Of a stretch of DNA of 64,000 nucleotides, positions 16,567 through 26,320 are shown piece after piece. The DNA is taken from contig NZ_RBKX01000001.1 of the NCBI RefSeq assembly GCF_003634615.1, positions 1,674,001 through 1,738,000 on the forward strand. The letters are read 5' to 3'. The translations under genes and the position numbers were made by a program. The DNA comes from Flavobacterium sp. 102. GTDB taxonomy: Bacteria > Bacteroidota > Bacteroidia > Flavobacteriales > Flavobacteriaceae. The notes under the pieces are model-generated. The model saw nothing but the letters and a program-made list of their open reading frames with translations. It was not told the DNA's origin and did not search any database. Each line of letters begins with the position of its first letter. The first letter of the stretch is position 1.

Positions 16567-19413
16567 ATGAAAAGAATTTTACCCTTTTTACTGATTTTGA
16601 TCAGTTCTCCTTTTTTTGGTCAAACTTATCAAACTTGGAGGTCTGAGGCTACTAACAACATTTGGCAAACCAATGATAATTGGTGGAATTTTCCAAATGG
16701 AAGTCCTATAGTATTTGGGCAACAAGAATGGGATAATAACCATCAAACTTCTCAGCAATCTACTTCGGATGTTAGCACATGGCGATTCTTATTCAAGGGC
16801 GGTGCCAATGCAGCGCATACTTTTTCCGGAAATAAAGTGAGGTTTTTTGATTTTACCACACAGAATCCTTCCATTACAAATACATCTACTGCAACACACG
16901 TTATCAACAATAACATTGAAGGTGATGGAGATGTTGCCGATCCTTTGGAAATTTATGTATATGATGGAAATTTGACCTTCAACGGTACTATGAACAACAT
17001 GGGGTCTTGGATAGACGTTTATGGTAACAGTGGTAGGAGCGTGGCTTTTACTGGAGCGATATCCGGGAATGGTGGATTTACAGTAAAACAAAATGTTACT
17101 GTGACTTTGTCTAATGCAACGAACTCTTACACCGGATCTACCACTGTTGAATCAGGAACATTAATTGTACAAAAAGGAGGTCATTCGGCCAATATAACTA
17201 CAGGGGCGATTGCTTTTACTTTTGCTTCTACTACACAAGCTGCAGGAACTTACGATTTTTTACCGGGACAACTTGGAGGGAATACCTCGAGAACATTAAC
17301 CAGTAATTTAGTTGGTAGTAAGTCTGTTAGTTTTAATTATGCTACAGGTGATGTAACAATTTGTGATTTATCGACTGCGCCAACTGGAATCTTAGGGAAT
17401 ACTTCTATTTGTGCGGGCTCAAGTACTTCACTTACCGTAAACGGTGGGACAAAAGGAACCGGTGCGGTGACGCAATGGTATACAGGTTCTTGTGGTGGTA
17501 CCTTAGTTGGAACAGGAGATACTTTAAACACTACAAGTTTGCTAGCTGATACCACTTACTATGTTAGATATTCGGGTAACTGTAACACTACGACTTGTGC
17601 TCAAGTAACTGTAACAGTAACACCACTAGCAACCCCAACAGTTTCGTTAAGCAGCAGCGATGGCGATAATACATTTGCCTATGGTACAAGCGTTACTTTC
17701 ACGGCCAATGCAGGAAATTTAGGTGGCGGTACTGCGAGTTATGATTTCAAGGTAAATGGCGTATCGGTTCAAAATGGTGCTTCTAATACTTATACTGTTA
17801 GTACAGCCAATGAGAATAACTTGGCCAATGGTAATCAGGTTAGTGTTAGTATCACGGTAACAGGAGGCACTTGTTTATCGACACCAACAGCCGATAGTAA
17901 TGTTATAGCCAATACCGTAACAGGAGCTTATTTTACCAATATCACTAATTATTGTGGTCAGACCTTACCGGCAGTTGGTTCAAGAATAAAATGTTCTGTA
18001 CCAAGCGGCGTTGTAGGTGTTTTAGGCTATCGATTTAAAGTGACCAATAATGTTACTGCTATGTCTACTACAGTAGACAGCAATGTTGCCAGTTTTAATA
18101 TGGGCATGATTAACAGTAGTGTTTTTGCATACGGAACAAGTTATAATGTTCAAGTAGCTGCTATCGTTAATGGCGTTTTACAGCCTTATAGCAGTGGCGT
18201 ATGTGTTATCACTACTCCAAGTGTTCCATCGAATCAAGTAACTTCATTATGTGGTCAGACTTTAGAGTCTTTGAATACAAGAATTTATGCTTCTACAGTT
18301 TCAGGTTCTGTACTTTACAGATGGAGAGTTGCTTTGTCTACAGCACCAACGACTTATTTCACACTTACTACAACTTCATCAAGTTTTAGATTGACCAATG
18401 TACCTGATTTGAATGTTACTTTTGGTAAGACTTATTTGGTAGAAGTTCAATCGGATGTTGTTATCAATGGAGTGTCATTTACCTCAGATTATAGCACAGT
18501 TTGTAATGTAAGTACACCGGCGGCTTCTACTATCAGCGTTTCAGCTAATCAGTGTGGTCAGACTTTGACGACTATCTTGGATAGAATTTATGTTAACTCA
18601 GTACCGAATGCTGTGAATTATACCTACCGTGTACAGAAAGTTGGTAGTGCACAAGCTTATGACTTCACAACCAGTTTTACGAGTTTCCGTTTGAATAATT
18701 TCCCATCATTGTCATTGACTTATGATTCTGAGTATAATGTTTCGGTAATGGTAGAACTCCTTATCGATGGCGTTTATTATGAATCAGAATTTAGTACGCC
18801 ATGTATCATCAGAACACCATTATTCCCAACAGTAGGTCTTCAGTCTTCACAATGTAGTGATGGAAATGAGGAAACTCCTGGGCCTTACCAAGTACAATCA
18901 AATTCAGAACTTATTTATAGTGAGTTTGTATCGGGCGCTTCTTATGAGTTCTTGCTACAGCCATTAGTAAATGGAGTGCCAACAGGAACACCATTAAGCA
19001 CTACACGTTCCGGAAACTACTTTTCTTTGGATATGATTGACGGAGAGTTAGCAGATACAGATTATGTGGTTTATGTGAAATTGCTTCACTATGGCGAAGG
19101 TCCTGTGGGTAAAGATTGTATTATCAGAACACCATCAGTAGCTTCTAAAATGACTATTGCGTCATCAGCATTTGCTGCTAAAGCTTATCCAAACCCATTT
19201 GCAAACAACTTCTTGATTGATTTGGCTACAGAGAGCAAATCATCAGTAAGTATCAAAGTTTATGATATGGTTGGAAGAGTTGTAGATCAAAGAAGCGTTG
19301 CTGTTTCGGATATGGAAAGTATGACTATTGGTGAGCAATACCCAAGTGGTGTTTACAATGTTATTATTACACAAGGTGAAGAAGTGAAAACCCTTCGAGT
19401 GATTAAACGATAA
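16567..19413 (+). CDS. T9SS-exported surface protein A: beta-helix/Ig head plus shared C-terminal cassette
   Basis: 948 aa. Signal peptide MKRILPFLLILISSPFFGQ. Residues about 20-260 have short beta-strand repeats, with an autotransporter-associated pattern (TLSNATNSYTGSTTVESGTLIV, about 177-198) suggesting a right-handed beta-helix. Residues about 275-352 are an Ig-like module (CAGSSTSLTVNGG ... TYYVRYSGNCNTT). From residue 357 on it matches proteins B (42636) and C (45620): a beta module, four ~90-residue domains that begin CGQTL (the fourth CSDG) and end C-x-I-x-TP, then a T9SS type A sorting domain (AYPNPFANNFLIDL ... LRVIKR). A probable adhesin or matrix protein; binding partner unknown. 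Confidence 0.85.
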   Translation: MKRILPFLLILISSPFFGQTYQTWRSEATNNIWQTNDNWWNFPNGSPIVFGQQEWDNNHQTSQQSTSDVSTWRFLFKGGANAAHTFSGNKVRFFDFTTQNPSITNTSTATHVINNNIEGDGDVADPLEIYVYDGNLTFNGTMNNMGSWIDVYGNSGRSVAFTGAISGNGGFTVKQNVTVTLSNATNSYTGSTTVESGTLIVQKGGHSANITTGAIAFTFASTTQAAGTYDFLPGQLGGNTSRTLTSNLVGSKSVSFNYATGDVTICDLSTAPTGILGNTSICAGSSTSLTVNGGTKGTGAVTQWYTGSCGGTLVGTGDTLNTTSLLADTTYYVRYSGNCNTTTCAQVTVTVTPLATPTVSLSSSDGDNTFAYGTSVTFTANAGNLGGGTASYDFKVNGVSVQNGASNTYTVSTANENNLANGNQVSVSITVTGGTCLSTPTADSNVIANTVTGAYFTNITNYCGQTLPAVGSRIKCSVPSGVVGVLGYRFKVTNNVTAMSTTVDSNVASFNMGMINSSVFAYGTSYNVQVAAIVNGVLQPYSSGVCVITTPSVPSNQVTSLCGQTLESLNTRIYASTVSGSVLYRWRVALSTAPTTYFTLTTTSSSFRLTNVPDLNVTFGKTYLVEVQSDVVINGVSFTSDYSTVCNVSTPAASTISVSANQCGQTLTTILDRIYVNSVPNAVNYTYRVQKVGSAQAYDFTTSFTSFRLNNFPSLSLTYDSEYNVSVMVELLIDGVYYESEFSTPCIIRTPLFPTVGLQSSQCSDGNEETPGPYQVQSNSELIYSEFVSGASYEFLLQPLVNGVPTGTPLSTTRSGNYFSLDMIDGELADTDYVVYVKLLHYGEGPVGKDCIIRTPSVASKMTIASSAFAAKAYPNPFANNFLIDLATESKSSVSIKVYDMVGRVVDQRSVAVSDMESMTIGEQYPSGVYNVIITQGEEVKTLRVIKR

Positions 19414-19507
19414 GGTATATTACAAATTACGAGGTACTAAGTATTAAGTAAAGCGTATTAAGATTTTTAAATCCCTGTCTCAGTAAACGAGATAGGGATT
19501 TTTTTTA
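17636..19507 (+). repeat. Shared display cassette, copy A (coding part plus 3' UTR and terminator)
   Basis: From CAACAGTTTCGTTAAGC onward the DNA is near-identical to 43441-45309 (copy B) and similar to 49113-50982 (copy C). Against copy B the match continues past the stop codon through about 55 bp of 3' spacer to the terminator hairpin. Copy A is one codon longer than B and C near the start of the sorting domain. Confidence 0.92.
19470..19507 (+). terminator. Terminator of surface protein A (repeated hairpin)
   Basis: A 12-bp stem with one G-T wobble (AATCCCTGTCTC at 19470-19481, GAGATAGGGATT at 19489-19500) plus seven Ts. The same hairpin follows the other two cassette genes at 45271 and 50944. 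Confidence 0.88.
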
Positions 19508-19615
19508 GCCAAGAAGGCGCAAAGACGACGCGAAGTTCACGAAGGGTTTTTAAATCCTCTTTGGTCCTCTAATGCTTTTCTATTGCTTTCAGTTATTGCA
19601 AGGAGACTTTTCTGT
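19508..19615. other. Non-coding stretch with a phrase-like dispersed sequence
   Basis: The text around 19508-19545 (for example AAGAAGGCGCAAAGACG, then GAAGTTCACGAAGG) resembles short low-complexity phrases I recall between genes in Bacteroidetes genomes. No gene is supported. Confidence 0.35.
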
Positions 19616-19804
19616 GATTTACTATTCTCTGTTCTCCGTTTACTATTCTCGGTTTGCTATTTACTGTTCTCAGTTCGTTATTTTCTATTCTCTATTCCTT
19701 ATTTGTGGTTTACTGATCGCTATTTACGATTCTCTGTTCGTTGTTTACTACTCTCTGTTTCTTATTTGCGATTCTTTGTTCGTTAGTTACTGTTCTTGGC
19801 TCTC
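19616..19804 (+). repeat. Nine tandem copies of a degenerate 21-bp repeat
   Basis: The segment divides exactly into nine 21-base units with approximate consensus TATTTACTATTCTCTGTTCG plus T. Because 21 is a multiple of three, all frames stay open and two overlapping ORFs arise, but their products are only heptad-like strings of Y, S, L, F, V and I with no start signal. It lies between surface protein A and the 1966-aa protein. Confidence 0.8.
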
Positions 19805-20306
19805 ATTTCACTGTTTTAATATACCTTTTTAGTGAATTATTGGTTTTGTAGAATTGGTTTACAGTTTTAGTATTTCCATACGTTAAAATTTAGGTTTATT
19901 ACGGTTAAATCCTGATGGGAAGCTTTTTACATTTCCTAGTTATTTTTTTGTTTGATGAAGAAAATAGGCTTTAATTTCATTTTTATTTCAAATACGAATA
20001 CGTTAAGTAAGTTTTTATTCATATAAATCATTTTTTTTACTAAATTATTAACTTAACTTTAAGTTAATTGTAAAAAAAGTGTATTTTTAAAGCCTATTTA
20101 CACACATTTAAGTTATGTAATGCATACTTAACGCTTGTATTTTTTTGCAGTTGTAGGTTGATTATCAGTCATCTGTTTGAAATTAGAGAAAGCGTTTTTT
20201 TTGTAATTCTTTTTGTGTGGTGTCTGGTAGTCAATTTCTATATCAGGACACCTTAAGTATAGTGGAGGAAATAGCTTATACATGTTTTATTATTTTTAAA
20301 AATATT
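19805..20306 (+). promoter_or_regulatory. Upstream region of the 1966-aa surface protein
   Basis: About 500 bp of very AT-rich non-coding DNA with TTAACTTAACTTTAAGTTAA-like palindromic text near 20048-20066. No promoter meets both the -33 and -7 consensus convincingly. An in-frame GTG at 20217 extends the downstream ORF, but those codons precede the signal peptide and are not counted as coding. Confidence 0.3.
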
Positions 20307-23300
20307 ATGAAAAAAAAATTACTCATTCAAACTCTTAATTGGTTTCAATGTTATTCCCCAAAATCCTCCGGATTGTTAGTGACTTTATTGCTGGTTTTGA
20401 ATTTTGCACTTATTGAGAAAACCAGTGCGCAATGTATCGGACCTTATGCTCGTTTTGAGAGTGTTAAATCAAAAGCTAATATGCAAGCCGATGGATGGTC
20501 TTTTTCTACTACGGCAAATGTTGGGACAACTCTTGGTATTGCTCGTTCCGGAACAACATATGCTTTATTGGGAAATGTGAATTTTTATATTCAAACACCA
20601 TTAATTGCGAATCCGGATAATTTTTCTTTTTATTACAGAAATAATAGTACTGTAAACACAATTACTTTTAAAGTCGAATGGTCAACTGATATAGCTTTTG
20701 GTTCTATACTAGGTACATCGGGCAATTTAACCGTTTCTTCATTAACCTATTCTAATTATTCTGTCTCTTTGAGTGGGTTGTCTAATATATATGTAAGGGT
20801 AACTTATGTTTCAAATACTGCCGGAAGTGCTCTTTATCTAGATGATTTTTCTTGGACTTCTACCGTAGCAAGTGAAAACAGAACTATTGTACCTGTTCAA
20901 CAAGGCAATGGAGCACCAACTAATTGTGCCGGCGGTAGTGTGACTTTAAACTCAAGTGATGTTTATACGATGTATGACAATGGAGGCGAATTTGATGGGT
21001 ATAATCTCAATCAAAACAATCAAGTGACTTTTAGCCCTAGTGGTGCTGCATTTACTGCCGGTGACAGGGTTCGTGTTCAGTTTGTAAACTATACCAGTGT
21101 TGGTTTTGCAGCAACAACAGATAGGATAGATGTTTGGGATAATAATGGTACAACGTTAGACGCTACTACCAATATACTAGGTCATACTTCTGCCAATGGT
21201 TTGGTTCCAAGTGTTTTGACTTATATTTCTACCATAGCTACAGATGGTTCGCTAACGGTTCGATTTGCGTCTGATGCTGTTACAAATAATTTGGGTTTTA
21301 AAATACTAGTTGATTTAGTGCGTTGTGCAGTGCCAACCGGTTTGGCCGCTTCGTCTGTAGGTTCAACCACAGCTTCTTTAACTTGGGGTGCCACTTCGGC
21401 AAATAATTATGACGTCTATTATAGTACTAGTAATACTCCGCCCTCGGCTAATCCTGTAAATAATCCGCCAACTTTTAATGTCATTAATGTTCCCGGTGCG
21501 AATACAGTTAATCTTACCGGTTTAACTACCAGTGCCACTTATTACGTTTGGGTTCGTTCCCGCTGTTCGAGTTCTCCGGATAGTTATAGTCCGTGGTCTT
21601 CTCCAATCAGTTTTAGTACGGTAGATTGTTCTGCTTTTTCAATAACCACCAATCCTTCCAATACTGCACAAAACCCTTGTTTGAGTGCAGGTTCAACAGC
21701 CTTAACGGTTGCCGCGACCGGTGGAGCAGGGTATGGGTACCAATGGTATAGTAATGTGGTCAATTCTAATTCGGGCGGAACATTATTAGGTGGCGCTACA
21801 CTTGATACTTACAGTCCGCTTACCACCGCTACCGGAACACTCTATTATTATTGTGTGGTAACCAGTACGACACCCGGTTGTTCTGCAACCAGTACGGTTT
21901 CGGGAGCGGTTACAGTTATTGCTGCGCCTTCGGTGGCGCCGGTAGCTACAGCAGGAACGCTCGTGACTTCAAATTCTTTTAGTGCCAATTGGGGTGCGGT
22001 TGCCGGTGCAACAGGATATCGCCTTGATGTTTCTACGAATATTGCTTTTGGCAGTTATGTTGGGATATATAACAATTTGGCTTTGGGCAATGTGGTTACG
22101 TTATCAGTAGCCGGGTTGAATGCAGGAACAACATATTATTATAGAGTAAGGGCTTTTAATACTTGTGGTACTACAACTTCTTCTAATATTATTACGGTAA
22201 CCACTACGGCTTTGAGTTATTGTATTCCTAGTGGTAATGGTTTTTTCCAGGATCCGCTTGGGATTACCAATTTTAGTGCGGGCACCATCAATAATACTAC
22301 TGTTATAGAAGCTAATAATTATGGAGATTATACGAGTTTGAGTACTAATGTTTTTGTTGGGGCTACCTTACCGTTTAGTGTTACGCTAAGAACAGGATAT
22401 GGTTATAGTACTAATGTTTGGGTCGATTGGAACAATGATGGTGATTTTATTGATGCAGGAGAATTGGTTTACCAAGGAGAATCAGGAGCCACTATTCCTA
22501 CTACATTATCGGGAAGTTTTCCGGTTCCTTTGCTTAATTCCAACGCTTTAAGTACGGTAGGTTCTCACCGCATGAGAGTAGGAGCTATTGATTTCGGGCC
22601 GTTTACCGATCCGTGTCGAAATGGAAACTACCAAGCTTTTGAAGATTATACTTTAAATGTAATAGCAGTACCACCTTGTGCTGTCTCAACACCTTCTGCT
22701 TTAACCACGGTGAATGTATCGGCTACTTCGGCTAGTTTAGTTTGGTCTGATGCTGCCATGACTCCTAATACGATTTATAATTATTGGGTAAGTACCACCA
22801 ATACGCCTCCGGCTTTAGGTTCAGATCCGATAGGGATGGGAACGGTAACCGGAGCTTTGACTGCCAATGTCACCGGATTAACTTTGGGGGTTACTTATTA
22901 TTTTTGGGTTCGTGTGAAATGTGATGCCGTATCTTATAGTGCTTGGATTGGTTCTGCTAATTTCACCACGGTTAATCTTGATATTGTTAACATGACCACG
23001 GGTTCTTTAACTACTTGTAATGCTAAGTTTTATGATAGTGCCGGTTTTGCCAGTCAATATAACAATAATGAAAGCTTTACTTATACTTTTACACCGGCTT
23101 CAGGTACTAACTTAAAAGTGTTGTTCAACTCTTTTAGTACTGAGCCGGGCTATGATTTTCTGTCTATTTATGACGGACCAACAACAGCTTCTCCTTTATT
23201 GGGAACTTTCAGTGGTACTCAAATTGCAGCAGGACAGGCTTTTTATTCTTCTGCGGCTAATGGTGGAAGTTTGACTTTTAGATTTACTTCTGATATTTCA

Positions 23301-26207
23301 GAAACTTCTACAGGATGGGATGCTAATATTACTTGTGTAAGCGTTCCTAGTATAACGAGTTTTACTCCAACTTTTGCTTGTGCCGGAAGTACGCCTTTAG
23401 TGACCATCACCGGAACTAATTTTACGGGTGCCACTTCGGTAACTTTTAATGGTGTTGTTGCGGCTCATACAGTTGTAAATGCTACAACAATAACCGCTAC
23501 TTTGCCGGTGAGTGCTACCACAGGGGTGATTTCTGTAATTACTCCGGATGCTCTTGGCAATAGTGTTACTTCTTTTCAAGTTAGACCTCTTCCTTCTACT
23601 CCTGTAGCCAGTGCAGATGTTGTTATTTGTTCGGGTTTGAGTACTAATTTAAGTGTTGCTTCAGCACCGGTCAATGGTTCTTTAGCTACTACAGTAATTG
23701 GAGGCAATGGTTGTACTGGTGGAAACATGTTTGACATCGTAACAGGTTCCAGTCCTATTACCATCAATGCTTTTGACATAGTACCCGAAAATACAGCACT
23801 TCAAAATGTTAGTGTTTACTATAAAGTAGGAACTTATGTTGGTAGTGAAACAACTGCCGGAGCATGGACACTATTAGGAACCTATCCGGTTAATGGTGTT
23901 TCCAGAGTATTAATTAATATGCCTACTGGCAATATTAATATACCGGCTTCTTCAACTTATGGTATTTATATCAATTATAATGCTTCTTACACTAGTTTAG
24001 CAACCACTTATTCCAATGCTGATATTTCTATTGTTACCGGAGCAGGGCTTTGTGGTTCATTTTCTTTAGTTAATGCCGGAAGAACTTTCAATGGAGCAGT
24101 ATATTACCAGTTGAATGCCACTTTAACTTATGCTTGGTCGCCGGCTACCGGTTTGAGTGCAACGAACATTGCCAATCCTGTTGCGTCGCCAACTTCAGAC
24201 CAAACTTATACTGTAACTACTACGCTTAACGGATGTACATCTGCTAGTGATAGTGTTGTGGTGACGGTAAACCCAAAACCAACGGTTTCGATTCCAACGG
24301 CCGGCGGAAACATTTGTGCAAACTCAGTTATCCTCGTTTCGTCTGCAGGAACTGCTTCAACTTATACTTGGACTTCAACAGTTGCCAATACTTTGTTTAC
24401 CGATGCTACAGGAACTACGCCTTATGTAGCGGGTTCAAATGCGGCCGCCATTTATGTAAAAACACCAACTACCGCTACCATTACTTTAACCGGTACTAAT
24501 ACCCCTAGCGGTTGTTTTGATACTGCTACGGTTATTTTTACCGTTTCGACTAAAACATATAACGTAGGTTTCTGGACTCCTGGTGGTCCACCTTTAAATA
24601 ATGGTACTGAAAATCTTGTTTTCAATTCGGGAACTTATACTTCAACCGGCGATTTGTCTGCTTGTAGTTGTTCAGTAACTGGCGCTACTGTTACTATTGC
24701 TAATGGTCATACGGTGTCCTTAGTGAATGGTTTGACAGTTTCAGGGGGTTCTATGACTTTTGATAGTGGTGCTAGTTTACTGCAAACTAATCCGGTTACC
24801 AATACCGGTAATATTATCTATAAGAGAGATTCGACACCTTGTTTCCGTTATGATTACACCTATTGGTCAAGTCCGGTAGCGTCACAAACCTTGATTGGTT
24901 TATCACCGGGTACCAGTGCTTCGGGATTCTTTGATTACAATCCGACTATTTCTTTTTGGCAAGAATCCAATAGTGCTTTACCTATGACTATTGGTAAAGG
25001 GTATTTGGTTCGTGTTCCTAGTACTTTTCCTGTTTCGCCTTCACTTCCAATTAATTTTACGGCTAATTTTACCGGTGTACCTAACAATGGTACCATTCCA
25101 CTTAGTGTAGTTTATAATGCACCCGATGGATTGAACTTGATTGGAAATCCGTATCCAAGTGCTTTAAATGCGGCTAATTTAGTAACAGATCCCGGTTTTA
25201 ATGTTAATGGTAATTTCCTTGGAGGTACTATTTATTTGTGGTCACACAATACCAATTTAAATATGGTAACCGGTCAGTATGAATACAATGATTATGCTGT
25301 TTGGAATATATTAGGGGGCATTAATACTTATGCTTCGAGCAGTATTGGTTCCGGTAACATGAATGCTCCTACCGGAAATATAGCCGCAGGACAAGGTTTC
25401 TTCATAAAAACTATTGCTACAGGAACTGCTTATTTTAGAAACACTATGCGTACTGGAGGCGCCACTAACAGCAATACTAATTTCTACAGAAACGCAACTA
25501 ATTTAAATACCGCTAATACCGACCCAACCGCTACATATGAAAAGCACAGAATTTGGTTGGATATTAGTAATGAGGGTAATGCCTATAAACAAATGTTAGT
25601 GGGTTATATTCAAGACGGAACCGATGGATTAGATCGTCTGTTTGATGGCGAAATGGTTGACAATGAAAATAGAATAGTTTTATACACTAAAGTTGAAGAT
25701 AAGAAACTCAGTATTCAAGGTCGTGGTTTGACTTTTACGACTGACGATATTTTTGCATTGGGTTATAAAGCAACTGTAGCCGATAATTATACCATAAACT
25801 TATCAGATTATGATGGTTTGTTTACCGGTCAAGCTATTTATTTGGAAGATACCTTATTAAATGTCATCCACAACTTAAAAGAGAGTTCCTATTCATTTGC
25901 TAGTGATGCCGGTACATTTGAAGAACGATTTGTGCTTCGTTTTACTACTGAAACATTGGATGTTCCGACTTTTAATGATGAAAGTATAGTAGTATATAGA
26001 AATAATCGAGGTGTTCATATTTCTACCGGTAGGGTTCCAATGGAATCGGTTGCGATTTATGATGTTACCGGTCGTTTGGTAGTTTCTAAAAATGCAATTA
26101 ACTCAACCGAAACCTCCTTTACTACTTTGCCACAAACACAGCAAGTGTTATTGGTTAAAGTTACTTCACAAAGCGGTGCGACGATTACCAAAAAAGTACT
26201 TTATTAA
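20307..26207 (+). CDS. Large T9SS-exported multidomain surface protein (FN3, GEVED, CUB, IPT)
   Basis: 1966 aa from the ATG at 20307. Signal peptide ends near TSAQ (about 43). Domains in order: a beta-sandwich module (45-190); a CUB-like module (about 200-340); FN3 (about 341-440, VPTGLAASSVGSTTASLTW); Ig-like (about 445-545); FN3 (about 550-635); GEVED (about 638-786, with VWVDWNNDGDFIDAGE and NYQAFEDYTL); FN3 (about 790-890); CUB (about 900-1010, GYDFLSIYDGP); IPT/TIG (about 1013-1092); further Ig-like modules; a C-terminal region seen in Bacteroidetes surface proteins (LNLIGNPYPSALN, about 1608-1620); and a type A sorting domain (about 1893-1966, VAIYDVTGRLVV). Likely adhesin-like. It lacks the cassette shared by proteins A, B and C. 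Confidence 0.85.
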   Translation: MKKKLLIQTLNWFQCYSPKSSGLLVTLLLVLNFALIEKTSAQCIGPYARFESVKSKANMQADGWSFSTTANVGTTLGIARSGTTYALLGNVNFYIQTPLIANPDNFSFYYRNNSTVNTITFKVEWSTDIAFGSILGTSGNLTVSSLTYSNYSVSLSGLSNIYVRVTYVSNTAGSALYLDDFSWTSTVASENRTIVPVQQGNGAPTNCAGGSVTLNSSDVYTMYDNGGEFDGYNLNQNNQVTFSPSGAAFTAGDRVRVQFVNYTSVGFAATTDRIDVWDNNGTTLDATTNILGHTSANGLVPSVLTYISTIATDGSLTVRFASDAVTNNLGFKILVDLVRCAVPTGLAASSVGSTTASLTWGATSANNYDVYYSTSNTPPSANPVNNPPTFNVINVPGANTVNLTGLTTSATYYVWVRSRCSSSPDSYSPWSSPISFSTVDCSAFSITTNPSNTAQNPCLSAGSTALTVAATGGAGYGYQWYSNVVNSNSGGTLLGGATLDTYSPLTTATGTLYYYCVVTSTTPGCSATSTVSGAVTVIAAPSVAPVATAGTLVTSNSFSANWGAVAGATGYRLDVSTNIAFGSYVGIYNNLALGNVVTLSVAGLNAGTTYYYRVRAFNTCGTTTSSNIITVTTTALSYCIPSGNGFFQDPLGITNFSAGTINNTTVIEANNYGDYTSLSTNVFVGATLPFSVTLRTGYGYSTNVWVDWNNDGDFIDAGELVYQGESGATIPTTLSGSFPVPLLNSNALSTVGSHRMRVGAIDFGPFTDPCRNGNYQAFEDYTLNVIAVPPCAVSTPSALTTVNVSATSASLVWSDAAMTPNTIYNYWVSTTNTPPALGSDPIGMGTVTGALTANVTGLTLGVTYYFWVRVKCDAVSYSAWIGSANFTTVNLDIVNMTTGSLTTCNAKFYDSAGFASQYNNNESFTYTFTPASGTNLKVLFNSFSTEPGYDFLSIYDGPTTASPLLGTFSGTQIAAGQAFYSSAANGGSLTFRFTSDISETSTGWDANITCVSVPSITSFTPTFACAGSTPLVTITGTNFTGATSVTFNGVVAAHTVVNATTITATLPVSATTGVISVITPDALGNSVTSFQVRPLPSTPVASADVVICSGLSTNLSVASAPVNGSLATTVIGGNGCTGGNMFDIVTGSSPITINAFDIVPENTALQNVSVYYKVGTYVGSETTAGAWTLLGTYPVNGVSRVLINMPTGNINIPASSTYGIYINYNASYTSLATTYSNADISIVTGAGLCGSFSLVNAGRTFNGAVYYQLNATLTYAWSPATGLSATNIANPVASPTSDQTYTVTTTLNGCTSASDSVVVTVNPKPTVSIPTAGGNICANSVILVSSAGTASTYTWTSTVANTLFTDATGTTPYVAGSNAAAIYVKTPTTATITLTGTNTPSGCFDTATVIFTVSTKTYNVGFWTPGGPPLNNGTENLVFNSGTYTSTGDLSACSCSVTGATVTIANGHTVSLVNGLTVSGGSMTFDSGASLLQTNPVTNTGNIIYKRDSTPCFRYDYTYWSSPVASQTLIGLSPGTSASGFFDYNPTISFWQESNSALPMTIGKGYLVRVPSTFPVSPSLPINFTANFTGVPNNGTIPLSVVYNAPDGLNLIGNPYPSALNAANLVTDPGFNVNGNFLGGTIYLWSHNTNLNMVTGQYEYNDYAVWNILGGINTYASSSIGSGNMNAPTGNIAAGQGFFIKTIATGTAYFRNTMRTGGATNSNTNFYRNATNLNTANTDPTATYEKHRIWLDISNEGNAYKQMLVGYIQDGTDGLDRLFDGEMVDNENRIVLYTKVEDKKLSIQGRGLTFTTDDIFALGYKATVADNYTINLSDYDGLFTGQAIYLEDTLLNVIHNLKESSYSFASDAGTFEERFVLRFTTETLDVPTFNDESIVVYRNNRGVHISTGRVPMESVAIYDVTGRLVVSKNAINSTETSFTTLPQTQQVLLVKVTSQSGATITKKVLY

Positions 26208-26286
26208 GCAACACAGCACAAACCTAGTTTTGTCCTTTAAAGCGTTTTATAGCTTTTGAGATTTAGGCTAATGATTTAACAAAAAA

Positions 26287-26320
26287 AAAGAGCTTTCAAT
26301 ATTTGGAAGCTCTTTTTTTT
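26287..26320 (+). terminator. Rho-independent terminator after the 1966-aa protein
   Basis: A near-perfect stem around AAGAGCTTTC and GGAAGCTCTT with an 8-base loop, preceded by As and followed by eight Ts. Confidence 0.85.

Noticed and set aside
18201..18389. 62-aa ORF repeated near-identically at 49678-49866
   Set aside because: It is an alternate-frame shadow of the shared cassette; conservation comes from the cassette itself.
19616..19804. Possible CRISPR array
   Set aside because: The units are contiguous with no spacers and are degenerate, and no cas genes are near.
19572..19832. 86-aa ORF (and an overlapping 67-aa ORF) rich in Y, S, L and F
   Set aside because: It is the translation of the 21-bp tandem repeat, which keeps every frame open. 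There is no start signal and no protein-like composition.
20217..20306. N-terminal extension of the 1966-aa protein from a GTG
   Set aside because: The signal peptide starts at the ATG at 20307. The extension would place 30 residues before it.
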